In this document: piece by piece, positions 1 through 7,593 of the stretch
Position numbering within the stretch: position 1 is the first letter of the stretch
Layout: every line of letters starts with the position of its first letter
Source: an uncultured Clostridia bacterium
GTDB lineage: Bacteria; Bacillota; Clostridia; Oscillospirales; Oscillospiraceae
DNA length: 40,300 nt
Assembly (NCBI GenBank): GCA_947165595.1
Contig: CAMVAV010000015.1
Span: forward strand, 1-40,300
Direction of reading: 5' to 3'
Notes under the pieces: model-generated
The model's database searches: none
Seen by the model: the letters and a program-made list of their open reading frames with translations, nothing else
Told to the model about the DNA's origin: nothing
Position numbers and translations under genes: made by a program

Positions 1-1
1 G

Positions 2-460
2 TATCTCACAAAATCGGGCTTGCTTCTATCCGCCGCCGGAGTTGACGCTTACGTTGTTACGTTTGACGAGTATTTCGTAGCACAGGGAGAGAAGGGGCGG
101 CGTAGCAATATTGACGAGGACACGAAACAGAGGAAGGTCACTCGGTACAGCTCTCAGAGCGTACTGAGTGGCCTTTTGGTTTGTGGAGAGTGCGGGCACA
201 ACTACAGGCGAATCACCCGGCCATCCGGTGAAGTCGTCTGGCGTTGCGCCAATCGGGTAGAACACGGTAAAGCATTCTGTAAAGGGTCCCCGTCACTACC
301 GGAACAGGTAATCAAAGACGTGATATGTGAAAAGCTACAGATAAGCTCATTTGATGAGGCGACTGTAAAAGATACCATTGAACAGATAACAATTGATCAT
401 AACGGCGGGCTGGAAATAGAGCAACGGGAACAAACGGTGGCGCAGTATTTTGGATGGTAG
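2..460 (+). CDS. Large serine recombinase, C-terminal part (cut by left edge)
   Basis: This is the C-terminal end of a site-specific DNA recombinase; the reading frame is open to base 2, so the gene starts outside the window. The visible part has the recombinase zinc beta-ribbon: YSSQSVLSGLLVCGECGH, then the VVWRC segment and a further CKGSP cysteine, which is the usual arrangement after the catalytic and recombinase domains of large serine integrases in Clostridia. A helical tail of about 45 residues follows and ends at TAG 458-460. The catalytic serine domain cannot be seen, so activity cannot be judged. The first 30 visible residues match the family poorly, so decay upstream is possible. 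It lies next to a KilA-N gene, which suggests the edge of an integrated mobile element. Confidence 0.75.
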   Translation, partial: YLTKSGLLLSAAGVDAYVVTFDEYFVAQGEKGRRSNIDEDTKQRKVTRYSSQSVLSGLLVCGECGHNYRRITRPSGEVVWRCANRVEHGKAFCKGSPSLPEQVIKDVICEKLQISSFDEATVKDTIEQITIDHNGGLEIEQREQTVAQYFGW

Positions 461-463
461 GCC

Positions 464-492
464 TTTTCTTTTATGAGCGCCTCTGCTATAAT
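464..492 (+). promoter_or_regulatory. Possible promoter for the KilA-N gene
   Basis: A perfect TATAAT lies at 487-492, 33 bases before the KilA-N start codon. The matching -35 position (464-469, TTTTCT) is poor, so recognition would rest mainly on the -10 box. Confidence 0.35.
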
Positions 493-525
493 CTCCCTAT
501 ACGCGGATTTGATAGGAGATTTGGT

Positions 526-1107
526 ATGACAGACAAAGAGGCACAAGCGGAGGCCCTCTGGACATATGCGATATCAAAGGAGAAGGTATTGCGCCAGCTT
601 GTGAAAAGAGGTGTTATTCCGCAAGAGGAAGCGGATTGGATGTCAGAGCAGATATACGAACAGCTCAATCTCAACGAGGTTCCGGGCTTTCGCATCTCAA
701 AACTGGGTGAAAAGATGCGGAGCGAGTATGTGACTCCAAATCCGTTTGTGTCCTTGACTGAAATCGCTCGCAAGAAGCAAACCGCAACACCCAGTTATTT
801 GATTCAGAGTTGGCTGCGCAGCAGGAATACGACGGACTATCTGAAGATGTGGGAGAAAGCACATAACCCGAAATTCCAAGAGGATGCCTGCGATGAATTG
901 GTGAAGAAGGTACATACAACGGGCATGACGCTGACGCCGTCCCTTTGGATCAACACAACGAACGCGATAGGAATGAAAACGGCGCGCGGCAAGGGTGGTG
1001 GAACAATGGCGCATCCGGAGATTGCACTGATGTTCCGGGCGTGGCTGTATCCGAAGTTCATGCTGGAGCTGGTGAAGTGGTATCGCGGGTTTCGGCATGA
1101 GGAATGA
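526..1107 (+). CDS. KilA-N domain protein (phage/mobile-element DNA-binding)
   Basis: A 193-residue protein. Residues about 74-190 form a KilA-N domain: SYLIQSWLRSRNTTDYL, then EKAHNPKF, then LTPSLWINTTNAIGM, GKGGGTMAHPEIALMF and a final LVKWYRGF, in family order. KilA-N is a DNA-binding fold found in phage and large-DNA-virus regulators and anti-repressors. The N-terminal 50 residues are helical (VLRQLVKRGVIPQEEAD resembles the short SHOCT motif). The ATG at 526 was chosen over an upstream in-frame start at 454 because AGGAG lies at 514-518 and a TATAAT at 487-492. It follows the recombinase tail and shares its lower GC, which supports a common mobile origin. The exact role (repressor, anti-repressor or other) is not visible. 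Confidence 0.8.
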   Translation: MTDKEAQAEALWTYAISKEKVLRQLVKRGVIPQEEADWMSEQIYEQLNLNEVPGFRISKLGEKMRSEYVTPNPFVSLTEIARKKQTATPSYLIQSWLRSRNTTDYLKMWEKAHNPKFQEDACDELVKKVHTTGMTLTPSLWINTTNAIGMKTARGKGGGTMAHPEIALMFRAWLYPKFMLELVKWYRGFRHEE

Positions 1108-1213
1108 CAAACCATAGAAAGAATTATAAATTACTGATGAACATTTTGAGTTGCGGCAAACGCATCAGCGGAAGGTTGCCGGAAACAGCTCTGATTAAGG
1201 GAGGATACCAAAC

Positions 1214-2323
1214 ATGAAAAGCAAAAAACGATACGCCGCCGTGCTGGGACTGATTCTCAGCCTCATCTGTGTCATACCGGCTGTGGATCTGGTCGTGTAT
1301 GCGGACCATGCCGCGCAAGCATCCGAAAGCGCCCGTGTATTTCGCTATGAACACGATCCGCGGCTCAATCCGGCGGCTATGGCGGACATTGTCGTGGACC
1401 CGACAGCCGTTTATGGCTTTGCGCCCAGGGCGGATGGGGGCCTCAAGCAGTATGCCGATTTCGATTGGTCCGATCCGGAGTGGGTGAATGGGGAAAACGG
1501 ACGTCTCGCGCGCATCGCCTACCATGAGAGCATCAACGAGATGTATGCCATGATGAACGCAATGAAGAATGAGGGCAAGAGCATCGAGGAGATTGCCAGA
1601 GCGGTCAGCGGCAAACGCAACGAGCTCCGCCTTGCCTCCTATGCCGACAACCCGGCCGGGTTAGCGGCGATGAAAGCGCGGAATCTGGAAAAATACGGTC
1701 ACGAGGAAGGTCCGCAGGCGGATGAGCTGTATGCACAGTGCGGTTCCTGGGAGACTGTGCTGGAAAAGGCGTTCAGCGCCAACTCCGGCATGGACGCCTG
1801 TCTCGGATTGTATGATGAGTATTATGAGCTATACATTATGGTGGGACAGATTGAGGAGGAGCATTTTGCCTCTGCGTCCCGCGAGTATGCGGTGACGGCG
1901 TTCCTGGAAGCGACAGGGCTGTCTCTTCCCGCCACGGACGACAGCTTGAGCAAGTTTTCAGACGCGCAGCAAGTCAGCCCGCAGTTTGCGGATGATCTTG
2001 CGGCCGCCGTCTCCGCGGGAGTTCTCAGAGGGTACGAGGATCATACCATTCGGGCGCAGGAGCCGGTCAGCCGGGTGGAGGCTTTGGTCCTGCTTTCGCG
2101 CTGCCTGCCGGAATTGGAAAAAACAACCGACGCCATATCGTTTTCGGATGTTCCCGCATGGGCAAAAAGCGACATAGACCGGCTTTCGTCGGCGGGGCTG
2201 GTCCTCGGATACGGCAACGGTACACTCGGCGCGACGGACGATTTGACCGTTGAGCAAATCGGCCTGCTGCTCACTTGGATCGGGGAGATTTCCGCTGCGG
2301 GGAACCTGATCTCTGAATCTTAG
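1214..2323 (+). CDS. Secreted protein with two C-terminal SLH repeats
   Basis: A 369-residue exported protein. Residues 1-30 are a signal peptide (KSKKR, a hydrophobic core, then a VYA-D cleavage-like site). Residues 40-240 match no family I recognise; they are mostly helical and charged. Two S-layer-homology repeats follow: 248-295 (FSDAQQVSPQF to SRVEALVLLSR) and 310-355 (FSDVPAWAKSDIDRL to TVEQIGLLLTW). SLH repeats usually bind pyruvylated cell-wall polymer, normally as three copies; only two are seen, the second lacking the usual arginine-rich end. ATG 1214 is preceded by GGGAGG about 7 bases upstream. The stop overlaps the stop of the convergent XRE remnant by a few bases. Function is unknown beyond probable surface attachment. 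Confidence 0.75.
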   Translation: MKSKKRYAAVLGLILSLICVIPAVDLVVYADHAAQASESARVFRYEHDPRLNPAAMADIVVDPTAVYGFAPRADGGLKQYADFDWSDPEWVNGENGRLARIAYHESINEMYAMMNAMKNEGKSIEEIARAVSGKRNELRLASYADNPAGLAAMKARNLEKYGHEEGPQADELYAQCGSWETVLEKAFSANSGMDACLGLYDEYYELYIMVGQIEEEHFASASREYAVTAFLEATGLSLPATDDSLSKFSDAQQVSPQFADDLAAAVSAGVLRGYEDHTIRAQEPVSRVEALVLLSRCLPELEKTTDAISFSDVPAWAKSDIDRLSSAGLVLGYGNGTLGATDDLTVEQIGLLLTWIGEISAAGNLISES

Positions 2324-2541
2324 GGCAGGAAATCCTCCCGTTCGATGCGCTCGACCAGCTCGTGCGGTGCGAGATCGAAGGCGCAGGCGATGCGCCAGAT
2401 GGTCTCGAAGTTGGGCTGCTTCGCGCCGCTTTCGATCATGGAGATATGGCTTTTTCTCGCTTTCCAAATCAAATCCACATGGTGGATTTGATTTGGGGAA
2501 AGGTCAAGGGCAGGTGTAGGAGTTTTGCACATTTGGCGCAT
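2320..2541 (-). pseudogene. XRE-family HTH regulator remnant, 5' end lost
   Basis: The last about 45 residues of this 73-codon frame are the C-terminal two thirds of a Cro/CI-type helix-turn-helix: KARKSHISMIESGAKQPNFE then TIWRIACAFDLAPHELVERI. The normal first helices (a LRxxKGLSQEELA-type segment) are missing. In their place the frame reads through one arm of a perfect 15-bp palindrome (2464-2496), and further upstream it overlaps an intrinsic terminator. No ribosome site supports ATG 2541. The simplest reading is a truncated regulator whose 5' half was replaced during rearrangement. A very short functional peptide cannot be excluded. Confidence 0.65.
2464..2496. repeat. Perfect 15-bp inverted repeat with 3-base loop
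   Basis: CCAAATCAAATCCAC at 2464-2478 and its exact complement GTGGATTTGATTTGG at 2482-2496 are separated by ATG. The repeat sits exactly where the conserved XRE helix-turn-helix sequence breaks off, so it may mark a rearrangement joint, or be a cruciform or operator. No T-tract follows, so it is not an ordinary terminator. Confidence 0.8.
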
Positions 2542-2543
2542 CG

Positions 2544-2570
2544 GGGGCAGTCGAAAGACTGTCCCTTTTT
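2544..2570 (+). terminator. Rho-independent terminator
   Basis: A 9-bp stem (2544-2552 with 2557-2565, one G-T wobble) capped by a GAAA tetraloop and followed by TTTTT at 2566-2570. It could end transcripts from the SLH gene, 220 bases upstream on the plus strand. Confidence 0.65.
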
Positions 2571-2588
2571 GTCAAGTCGATGGTCGCC

Positions 2589-2641
2589 AAAACGGTCATT
2601 CCGTGCTGATTTAGGGTAAAATCGCACCGAATGACCGTTTT
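2589..2641. repeat. 13-bp inverted repeat, widely spaced
   Basis: AAAACGGTCATTC (2589-2601) is the exact complement of GAATGACCGTTTT (2629-2641), with 27 bases between. No gene covers it. It could be the ends of a small decayed element or a structured leader; nothing in the sequence decides. The rest of 2571-2790 holds no gene I can support. Confidence 0.6.
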
Positions 2642-2790
2642 CTTTCTATTTCCATCTAATGCTTGATCGTGCCAAGTATTGCCTTGTATTTGGTCGGTTG
2701 TTGGCCGGATTCGGTCGGTGTACCCGACCGAGGGGGCGTTTTGAGGATGAAAAGCTGTCGCCGGGAGAAACGTCTGCAAAGCTCGCGGTC

Positions 2791-2822
2791 GCGGCGGCGG
2801 TCCACTCGGGAACCGCCGCCGC
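2791..2822 (-). terminator. GC-rich stem-loop after the nitroreductase gene
   Basis: GCGGCGGCGGT (2791-2801) pairs with ACCGCCGCCGC (2812-2822) around a 10-base loop, 4 bases beyond the stop codon of the minus-strand nitroreductase. There is no T-tract on either side, so it may be a 3'-end stabiliser or a factor-dependent end rather than a classical terminator. Confidence 0.4.
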
Positions 2823-2826
2823 GTTG

Positions 2827-3567
2827 TTATGGTTCGGATGTCTCGCCGAAGGGCTCGAGCGCCTTGCGCACCGAGCGCGTCATCTCGCGGGAGAAATCGG
2901 AGTTGTACTTGCGCTTGCAAAACGCCTTGATCCAGGCGTCGTAGCCCGCCCCGGCGCTCTTATAGCCGAGCATCTGCCGAAGCTCGTCCGCGTCCAGCCG
3001 GTGATAGGCGTTTTCGTGGACGATGAAGCGAAGGTCGGCGCGCTCCGGCTTCCTGCGCTCCAGCTGCTGCCGCGTCGGATAGCCGAAGACCAGCAGCGCG
3101 GCGGGGAACACATACTCGGGCAGACCCAGAATCTCGCGCTGCGTCTCGATGTTCTCCATGATGTCGCCGATGTAGCAGGAGCCGATCCCGTAAGACTCCG
3201 CCGCGACGACCGCGTTCTGCGCGGCGATCAGCGCGTCGTCCACCGCCAGCAGGAGGTCGCCCTCCCCCGGCCTTCTCGGCTCGCAGCCGGCGTCGCGGAA
3301 CGCCTCGTACCACTTGAGGCAGTCCGCGCAGAACACGAGCAGCAGCTTGCCCTCCGCGATGAAGGGCTGGTGGTCGCAGGACTCGCTGAGCCGGCGCTTC
3401 TTCTCCGGGTCGGTGACGCGCAGGATCGTATAGAGCTGCTGGTTGCCCGCCGTGGGTGCCATCACCGCCGCGGTCAGGATCTCCCGCACGATCGTCTCGT
3501 CGATCTCGCGCTCCGTGAACGCGCGCACGGATTTGCGGCGGCAGAGCTGTTCGACGACCTCGTTCAT
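2827..3567 (-). CDS. Nitroreductase-family FMN oxidoreductase
   Basis: A 246-residue protein of the nitroreductase superfamily (FMN-dependent NAD(P)H oxidoreductases acting on nitro compounds, quinones or flavins). Family marks are the N-terminal RRKSVRAFTEREID (FMN phosphate site), AAVMAPTAGNQQ near residue 45, LLAVDDALIAAQNAVVAAESYGIGSCYIGDI in the centre (read as two adjacent blocks) and the ALLVFGYPT segment near the end of the core. An extended C-terminal tail of about 50 residues ends at TAA 2827-2829. ATG 3567 was chosen over an in-frame start at 3654: it overlaps the stop of the upstream ABC ATPase gene as ATGA (3564-3567), which implies translational coupling. It is the last gene of the opp-type operon. 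The substrate is unknown. Confidence 0.85.
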   Translation of the reverse strand: MNEVVEQLCRRKSVRAFTEREIDETIVREILTAAVMAPTAGNQQLYTILRVTDPEKKRRLSESCDHQPFIAEGKLLLVFCADCLKWYEAFRDAGCEPRRPGEGDLLLAVDDALIAAQNAVVAAESYGIGSCYIGDIMENIETQREILGLPEYVFPAALLVFGYPTRQQLERRKPERADLRFIVHENAYHRLDADELRQMLGYKSAGAGYDAWIKAFCKRKYNSDFSREMTRSVRKALEPFGETSEP

Positions 3568-4550
3568 ACGTCGTCCTTCTCCGGCTCCACCAGATGGCAG
3601 GCGGCAAAATGTCCGGGCCGGATCTCCTGCAGCTTGGGCGCGCTCTCGCGGCACTTGTCGCAGGCGAGCGGGCAGCGGCTGGAGAACGCGCAGCCCTTGG
3701 GCTTGTTGATGGGGCTGGGCACGTCGCCGGAGATGATCTGGCGGTGCTTCGCCGCCTCCATCTCCGGGTCGGGGATGGGCACGGCGGAGAGCAGCGCCTT
3801 GGAATACGGGTGCAGCGTATGATCGTAGAGCTCCGCGCTGCTCGCCAGCTCCACCACGCTGCCGAGGTACATCACCGCGATGCGGTCGGAGATGTACTTG
3901 ACGATGTTCAGGTCGTGGGCAATGAACAGATACGTCAGCCCCAGATCGTTTTGCAGGTTGTGCAGCAGGTTGATGATCTGCGCCTGAATGGACACGTCCA
4001 GCGCGGAGATCGGCTCGTCGCAGACGATGAACTCCGGCTCGATGGCGAGCGCGCGGGCGATGCCGATGCGCTGGCGCTGGCCGCCGGAAAACTCGTGCGG
4101 GAAGCGGTTGGCGTGCTCGCGGTTCAATCCCACGGTCTCCAGCAGCTCCAGCACGCGCTCCCTGCGGCGGGCGTCGTCGTACATGTTGTGGATAACCATG
4201 CCCTCCTCGATGATGGAGGCGACGGTCATGCGGGGGTCAAGCGAGGCGTAGGGGTCCTGAAACACGATCTGCGCCTTCTTGGAGAAGTTGAAGCGCTCCT
4301 TCTTGTTGTGCAGGTCCATCTCCCTGCCGTCGAAGGTGAGCTTGCCCTTTGTCGGGGCGTAGATGCCCATGAGCGTGCGTCCGAGCGTCGACTTGCCGCA
4401 GCCGGACTCGCCCACGAGCCCCAGCGTCTCGCCCCGGCGGATGGTCAGGCTCACATTCTCCACCGCGTGGAGGACGCGTCCGCCGCTGACCTTGAAATAC
4501 TTGCACACGCCGTCCGCCTGCACAAGGATATCACCGGTCTTAGCCGTCAT
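3564..4550 (-). CDS. oppF: Oligopeptide/dipeptide ABC transporter ATP-binding protein (OppF/DppF type)
   Basis: A 328-residue cytoplasmic ATPase subunit that powers uptake through the OppBC-type pore. It has Walker A GESGCGKS (about residue 47), Q-loop IVFQDPYASLDPR, signature FSGGQRQR, Walker B FIVCDEPISALD and switch histidine IAHDL. The C-terminal oligopeptide-family extension has the cysteine cluster CAFSSRCPLACDKC, which in this family can bind an iron-sulfur cluster. Its start overlaps the end of oppD by 11 bases and its stop overlaps the nitroreductase start by 4, typical of coupled translation. Opp, Dpp and Nik-type systems cannot be separated from the ATPase alone, so the substrate is open. 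Confidence 0.93.
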   Translation of the reverse strand: MTAKTGDILVQADGVCKYFKVSGGRVLHAVENVSLTIRRGETLGLVGESGCGKSTLGRTLMGIYAPTKGKLTFDGREMDLHNKKERFNFSKKAQIVFQDPYASLDPRMTVASIIEEGMVIHNMYDDARRRERVLELLETVGLNREHANRFPHEFSGGQRQRIGIARALAIEPEFIVCDEPISALDVSIQAQIINLLHNLQNDLGLTYLFIAHDLNIVKYISDRIAVMYLGSVVELASSAELYDHTLHPYSKALLSAVPIPDPEMEAAKHRQIISGDVPSPINKPKGCAFSSRCPLACDKCRESAPKLQEIRPGHFAACHLVEPEKDDV

Positions 4551-5556
4551 TCTTCTCCCCCCTTTCCGCCGCGCCGGGGCAGTCGGGGTGCAGCAGCCAG
4601 CAGCTGGCGGTGTGCCCCTCGCCGAGCGTGAACTCCGGCGGGTATTCCTCCTGACAGATCTTCATGCAGTGCTTGCAGCGCGCCGCGAAGCCGCAGCCCT
4701 TCGGCGGGCTCAAAAGGTCCGGCGGCGTGCCGGGGATGGAGACGAGCGGCTCGCGCTTCGTCGCGTCGGGCGAGGGCAGGCTCTTGAGCAGCGCCTGCGT
4801 GTAGGGGTGGGCGTTGCGGTAGAAGATGTCCTGCGTGCTGCCGGTCTCCACGACCTTGCCCGCGTACATCACCGCCACGCGGTCCGCCGAGCCCGCCACC
4901 ACGCCGAGGTCGTGCGTAATGAGGATGATGGCGGTGCTGATCTGGTCCTTGAGCTCCGCGAGCAGGTCCATGATCTGTGCCTGGATCGTCACGTCCAGTG
5001 CCGTGGTGGGCTCGTCCGCGATCAACAGCTTCGGGTCGCAGGAAAGCGCCATGGCGATCATCGCGCGCTGGCGCATGCCGCCGGAGAACTCGTGCGGGTA
5101 CTGCTTGGCGCGCTCCTCCGGGTTGGGGATGTTCACCTGCTTGAGGCAGCGGATCGCCTCCGCCTTCGCCTCCTCGGGCGAAAGCTTGCGGTGGAGCTTG
5201 ATCGCCTCGACGATCTGCTTGCCCACCTGCATCGTGGGGTTCATGCAGGTCATGGGGTCCTGGAAGATCATGGACACCTCGCGTCCGCGGATCGCCTGCA
5301 TCTCCTTGTCCGTCGCCGCCACGATGTCGTGCTCGCCGAGGCGGATCTCACCGCTGACGATGCGCGCGGGCGGCATGGGGTTGAGCTTCATGACCGTCTG
5401 CGCCGTGACGGATTTGCCGCAGCCGGACTCGCCCACGATGGCAAGGACCTCGCCCTTGTCCACGTGCAGCGACACGCCGCGCACCGCCTGTACCTCGCCG
5501 GCATAGGTGTCGAACGAGACGCGCAGATCCTTGATTTCGAGAATGCGTTCACTCAT
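4540..5556 (-). CDS. oppD: Oligopeptide/dipeptide ABC transporter ATP-binding protein (OppD/DppD type)
   Basis: A 338-residue partner ATPase of oppF, forming the expected heterodimer. It has Walker A GESGCGKSVT, Q-loop MIFQDPMTCMNP, signature FSGGMRQR, Walker B LLIADEPTTALD and ITHDLGVVAG. The C-terminal oligopeptide extension includes the GCGFAARCKHCMKIC cysteine motif. It has the typical OppD order and length. The gene starts 4 bases after the oppC stop (5561) and overlaps oppF by 11 bases, so the transporter genes form one transcription unit. Confidence 0.93.
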   Translation of the reverse strand: MSERILEIKDLRVSFDTYAGEVQAVRGVSLHVDKGEVLAIVGESGCGKSVTAQTVMKLNPMPPARIVSGEIRLGEHDIVAATDKEMQAIRGREVSMIFQDPMTCMNPTMQVGKQIVEAIKLHRKLSPEEAKAEAIRCLKQVNIPNPEERAKQYPHEFSGGMRQRAMIAMALSCDPKLLIADEPTTALDVTIQAQIMDLLAELKDQISTAIILITHDLGVVAGSADRVAVMYAGKVVETGSTQDIFYRNAHPYTQALLKSLPSPDATKREPLVSIPGTPPDLLSPPKGCGFAARCKHCMKICQEEYPPEFTLGEGHTASCWLLHPDCPGAAERGEKNDG

Positions 5557-5560
5557 ACGA

Positions 5561-6514
5561 TCACCTCCGCAGCTTGGGGTCGAAGGCGTCCCGCAGGCCG
5601 TCTCCGAACAGGTTGAACGCGAGCATGGTCAGGCTGATGCACACGGCGGGGATCAGCAGCTGCGACGGGTAGAGCCGGAAGTTCTCGATGCCCGCCTGCG
5701 CCAGCGAGCCCCACGAGCACAGCGGAAGCTGCACGCCGAGGCCCATGTAGCTCAGCCACGCCTCCGAGAAGATCGCCGCCGGGATGGACAGCGTCACGCG
5801 GACGATAACCACCGAAATGGTGTTGGGCAGCAGATGCTTGACGATCAGGCGGGACGGGCTCGCGCCCAGCGCCTCCGCCGCGGCGATGAACTCCTGCTGC
5901 TTGAGCGCGACCACCTGGCCGCGGACCAGACGCGCCATGGGGATCCAGCCCACCAGCGAATATGCCACGATAATGCTCAGCACGCCGCCGGGCATGACCA
6001 TGCGCAGAAGAATGATGATCATCAGGTACGGGATGCCGTTGATGATCTCCAGAATACGCATCATAATAATGTCGGTGGTGCCCCCGAAGTAGCCGGAGAT
6101 GCCGCCGTAGAACACGCCCAGGAAGAAGTCGATGAGCGCGGTGGAGAACGCGATGAGCAGGGACACCCGGCCGCCCATCCAGCAGCGCGTGAAGATGTCG
6201 CGCCCCAGCGTGTCCGTGCCGAAGATGTGCTTGTGCCCGAAGCCCGGACAGTCGGGCTGGTCGCACACCGTCCCCATCGGGGCGTTGGTGTGGCTGTAGT
6301 GCTGCTCACGGTAGTCGAAGGGAGAGACGACGGGCGCGAGCAGCGAGATCAGGATCAGCAGCACCAGCAAAACGACGCAGATCAGCGCCACGCGGTTCTT
6401 CACGAGCCGGCGCGTGGCGTCCTGCATGAAGGTCATGCTGGGGCGGGTGATGGCCTCGCGCTCCTTGGCGTTTTCGCCCACATACGCAAAGCGTTCCTTG
6501 GAGATAGTTTCCAT
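5561..6514 (-). CDS. oppC: Oligopeptide/dipeptide ABC transporter permease (OppC/DppC type)
   Basis: A 317-residue inner-membrane permease. The N-terminus has the OppC-type extension with the first membrane segment (VALICVVLLVLLILISLLAP), then a periplasmic-side loop with FGTDTLGRDIFTR, which is diagnostic for OppC/DppC. Further membrane segments follow, and the EAA loop that contacts the ATPases reads QQEFIAAAEALGASPSRLI. It starts 4 bases from the oppB stop (6519). The loop contains CDQPDCPGFGHKH, a cysteine/histidine-rich insert just before the FGTDTLGRD motif that is not in standard OppC; whether it binds metal is unknown. Confidence 0.93.
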   Translation of the reverse strand: METISKERFAYVGENAKEREAITRPSMTFMQDATRRLVKNRVALICVVLLVLLILISLLAPVVSPFDYREQHYSHTNAPMGTVCDQPDCPGFGHKHIFGTDTLGRDIFTRCWMGGRVSLLIAFSTALIDFFLGVFYGGISGYFGGTTDIIMMRILEIINGIPYLMIIILLRMVMPGGVLSIIVAYSLVGWIPMARLVRGQVVALKQQEFIAAAEALGASPSRLIVKHLLPNTISVVIVRVTLSIPAAIFSEAWLSYMGLGVQLPLCSWGSLAQAGIENFRLYPSQLLIPAVCISLTMLAFNLFGDGLRDAFDPKLRR

Positions 6515-6518
6515 CGTC

Positions 6519-7454
6519 TCAGCCCTCCAGCTTGACCCGCGGGTCGATGAAGCCGTACAGCAGGTCCACGATGAGCGTGCACACGATCAGCAGCGCGCCG
6601 TAGAAGATGGTGGTCCCGCCGATCATGGTGAAGTCAAGGTCCTTGACGCTCATGGAGAAGTACTTGCCAAGCCCCGGGATGTTAAAAATGCTTTCGATGA
6701 CGAAGGTGCCGGTCAGCACCGCCGCCGTGGTCGGGCCCATGATGGTCACGACCGGCATGATCGCGTTGCGGACCGCGTGCCGCCAGAGGATCTTCTGACG
6801 GGACAGGCCCTTGGCGCGGGCGGTCTTGATGTAGTCCTGGTTGAGCACGTCCAGCATGCTGGTGCGCATCAGTCGGGACACGGTGGCGAGCGAACCGAGG
6901 CCCAGCGCGAACGCGGGCAGCACGGTCTGCTTGAAGTTGCCCCAGCCCTGCACCGCCAGCACCTGATGGCCGACCGCCTGGTTGAGCTTGAGGGCGAGGA
7001 AGTATTGCAGCAGCGCGCCGAGGATGAAGCTCGGCACGGATACGCCGATCATGGCGACCACCATGGAGAAGGTGTCCATCGGCCCTCCTCGCTTGATCGC
7101 CGCCACCGCGCCCAAAAGGACGCCTATGATCACGGCGAAGATCAGCGCGCGGATGCCGAGGTCGGCGGACACCGCGAACGCGGATTTGACAATGTCCACG
7201 ACGGGGCGCTCATAGGTCAGCGAGGTGCCGAGGTCCCCGCGCAGCACATTGCCGAGGTACATGAGGTACTGCACCGTGACCGGCTTGTCGAGCCCGTACT
7301 TGGCGCGCATGTTCGCCATCGTGGTCGGGGATGGCGTCTTGTCGCCGATGAACGGGTCGCCGGGCAGGGCGCGCATCATGAAAAACACGATCGTAATGAG
7401 GAAAAACAGCGTCAGGACCGCATATCCGATGCGCTTGAGAACGTAACGAAGCAT
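6519..7454 (-). CDS. oppB: Oligopeptide/dipeptide ABC transporter permease (OppB/DppB type)
   Basis: A 311-residue permease with the OppB N-terminus (MLRYVLKRIGYAVLTLFF, then MMRALPGDPF). Six membrane segments are predictable, and the EAA loop reads QDYIKTARAKGLSRQKILW. The family ending is FTMIGGTTIFYGALLIV followed by DLLYGFIDPRVKL. It is separated from oppA by 139 bases holding a strong hairpin, so part of the transcription probably stops there, which gives more binding protein than membrane complex. A GGAGG-type ribosome site (AGGAGGATAATCC) precedes ATG 7454. Confidence 0.93.
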   Translation of the reverse strand: MLRYVLKRIGYAVLTLFFLITIVFFMMRALPGDPFIGDKTPSPTTMANMRAKYGLDKPVTVQYLMYLGNVLRGDLGTSLTYERPVVDIVKSAFAVSADLGIRALIFAVIIGVLLGAVAAIKRGGPMDTFSMVVAMIGVSVPSFILGALLQYFLALKLNQAVGHQVLAVQGWGNFKQTVLPAFALGLGSLATVSRLMRTSMLDVLNQDYIKTARAKGLSRQKILWRHAVRNAIMPVVTIMGPTTAAVLTGTFVIESIFNIPGLGKYFSMSVKDLDFTMIGGTTIFYGALLIVCTLIVDLLYGFIDPRVKLEG

Positions 7455-7500
7455 GGATTATCCTCCTTATGTATGGGATCGCGCACCGGTCCCGCGGGGA

Positions 7501-7535
7501 AAAACGCGGCGCGGGAAGCTGGTTCCCGCGCCGCA
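7501..7535 (-). terminator. Intra-operon hairpin terminator between oppA and oppB
   Basis: A 12-bp perfect stem, GCGGCGCGGGAA (7507-7518) with TTCCCGCGCCGC (7524-7535), followed on the minus strand by TTTTT (7505-7501). On the plus strand the stem is followed by AGCTTTTTTA, so it could work both ways. It likely gives partial termination after oppA, a common way to raise binding-protein levels. Confidence 0.75.
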
Positions 7536-7593
7536 GCTTTTTTACCCGCAGTAACAGGCTATGGGGACACGGTGCCGATGAGGGGGTCTACGT

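Noticed and set aside
2504-2920. A minus-strand frame upstream of the XRE remnant
   Set aside because: Crosses a terminator, two inverted repeats and the nitroreductase 3' end in another frame; no recognisable domain.
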